Origin: Flavobacterium sp.
GTDB taxonomy: Bacteria; Bacteroidota; Bacteroidia; Flavobacteriales; Flavobacteriaceae
Length of the DNA: 7,836 nucleotides
Assembly: GCA_012032075.1 (NCBI GenBank)
Contig: JAAURU010000163.1
Location: 1 to 7,836 of the forward strand
Direction: 5' to 3'
Shown here: piece by piece, positions 7,630 to 7,836 of the stretch
How positions within the stretch are numbered: position 1 is the first letter of the stretch
Layout of the letters: each line of letters opens with the position of its first letter
Translations under genes and position numbers: made by a program
The notes under the pieces: model-generated
The model's input: only the letters and a program-made list of their open reading frames with translations
Told to the model about the DNA's origin: nothing
Databases searched by the model: none

Positions 7630-7836
7630 TTACGTTTCTTTTTCTTTGTAAAATTCGGTTATTTTTTTGGCTTTTGAAAGCCCTACTATCTCAGATATTT
7701 CATTTTCTGTAGCTAATTGCAACCTTTTAACACTTTTGAAATGTTTTAATAACGTTATCATTGTTTTTCACCAATACCTGGAATAGATTCTAATGAATTT
7801 GTTAAGGCCGATTTACTTCTTTGTCTCTATGATGCG
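7630..7836 (-). CDS. uvrC: Excinuclease ABC subunit C, C-terminal fragment (two frame breaks)
   Basis: This is the C-terminal end of UvrC, the subunit that makes both incisions in nucleotide excision repair. The restored text reads HHRDKRSKSALTNSLE, then ESIPGIGEKTMITLLKHF and SVKRLQLATENEISEIVG, ending KEKET. These are the conserved HRDKRS segment next to the endonuclease domain and the helix-hairpin-helix DNA-binding domain (PGIGEKT plus a second degenerate hairpin). Two single-A deletions break it: at 7820-7822 (AAA should be AAAA) and at 7764-7768 (five A should be six, giving GAA AAA ACA ATG). The GIY-YIG and UvrB-binding domains lie outside the window. It is separated from the patatin signal peptide by 61 bases of low-complexity sequence. 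Confidence 0.85.

Noticed and set aside
1..7836. CRISPR arrays, tRNA or rRNA genes, and insertion sequences
   Set aside because: No regularly spaced repeats, no cloverleaf with anticodon arm, no rRNA signature and no transposase were found on either strand.

Overview
The window is AT-rich, every gene lies on the minus strand, and the gene families and promoter words (TAnnTTTG with an upstream TTTG/TTG) point to a member of the Bacteroidota, most likely the family Flavobacteriaceae. This rests on recognising protein families and promoter style; no database search was possible.

Reading in the direction of transcription (from the right edge to the left), the window holds: the C-terminal end of uvrC (7630-7836); a secreted patatin-like phospholipase fused to a POTRA and outer-membrane barrel (5353-7568); a 263-bp spacer rich in inverted repeats (5090-5352); hmgA, homogentisate 1,2-dioxygenase (3930-5089); a short spacer with stuttering repeats (3838-3929); hppD, 4-hydroxyphenylpyruvate dioxygenase (2677-3837); a 285-bp spacer with a promoter word, a possible small RNA, an intrinsic terminator and a second promoter (2392-2676); a DUF3108-type envelope protein (1619-2391); kynA, tryptophan 2,3-dioxygenase (688-1619); and the N-terminal part of an M23-type peptidoglycan peptidase lipoprotein (8-706), which runs off the left edge.

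The metabolic theme is aromatic amino-acid catabolism. HppD and HmgA are consecutive steps of tyrosine breakdown (4-hydroxyphenylpyruvate to homogentisate to maleylacetoacetate). TDO opens the kynurenine route from tryptophan. The hmgA-hppD pair and the DUF3108-kynA-M23 set appear to be two transcription units, separated by the terminator and promoter near 2430-2478.

Nearly every gene except hppD has a broken reading frame. In six places the family sequence is restored by adding one base; five lie in short A/T runs and the sixth lies beside one. This looks like uncorrected long-read sequence rather than gene decay, so genes are reported here as whole units with the break positions given.

The most unusual content is in the spacers. 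They hold short degenerate 'stuttering' repeats, each spacer with its own vocabulary. Between hmgA and the patatin gene there are three successive inverted repeats whose G-U wobbles all favour an RNA read from the plus strand, opposite to all genes. A perfect 14-bp tandem repeat also encodes part of the patatin protein's signal peptide.
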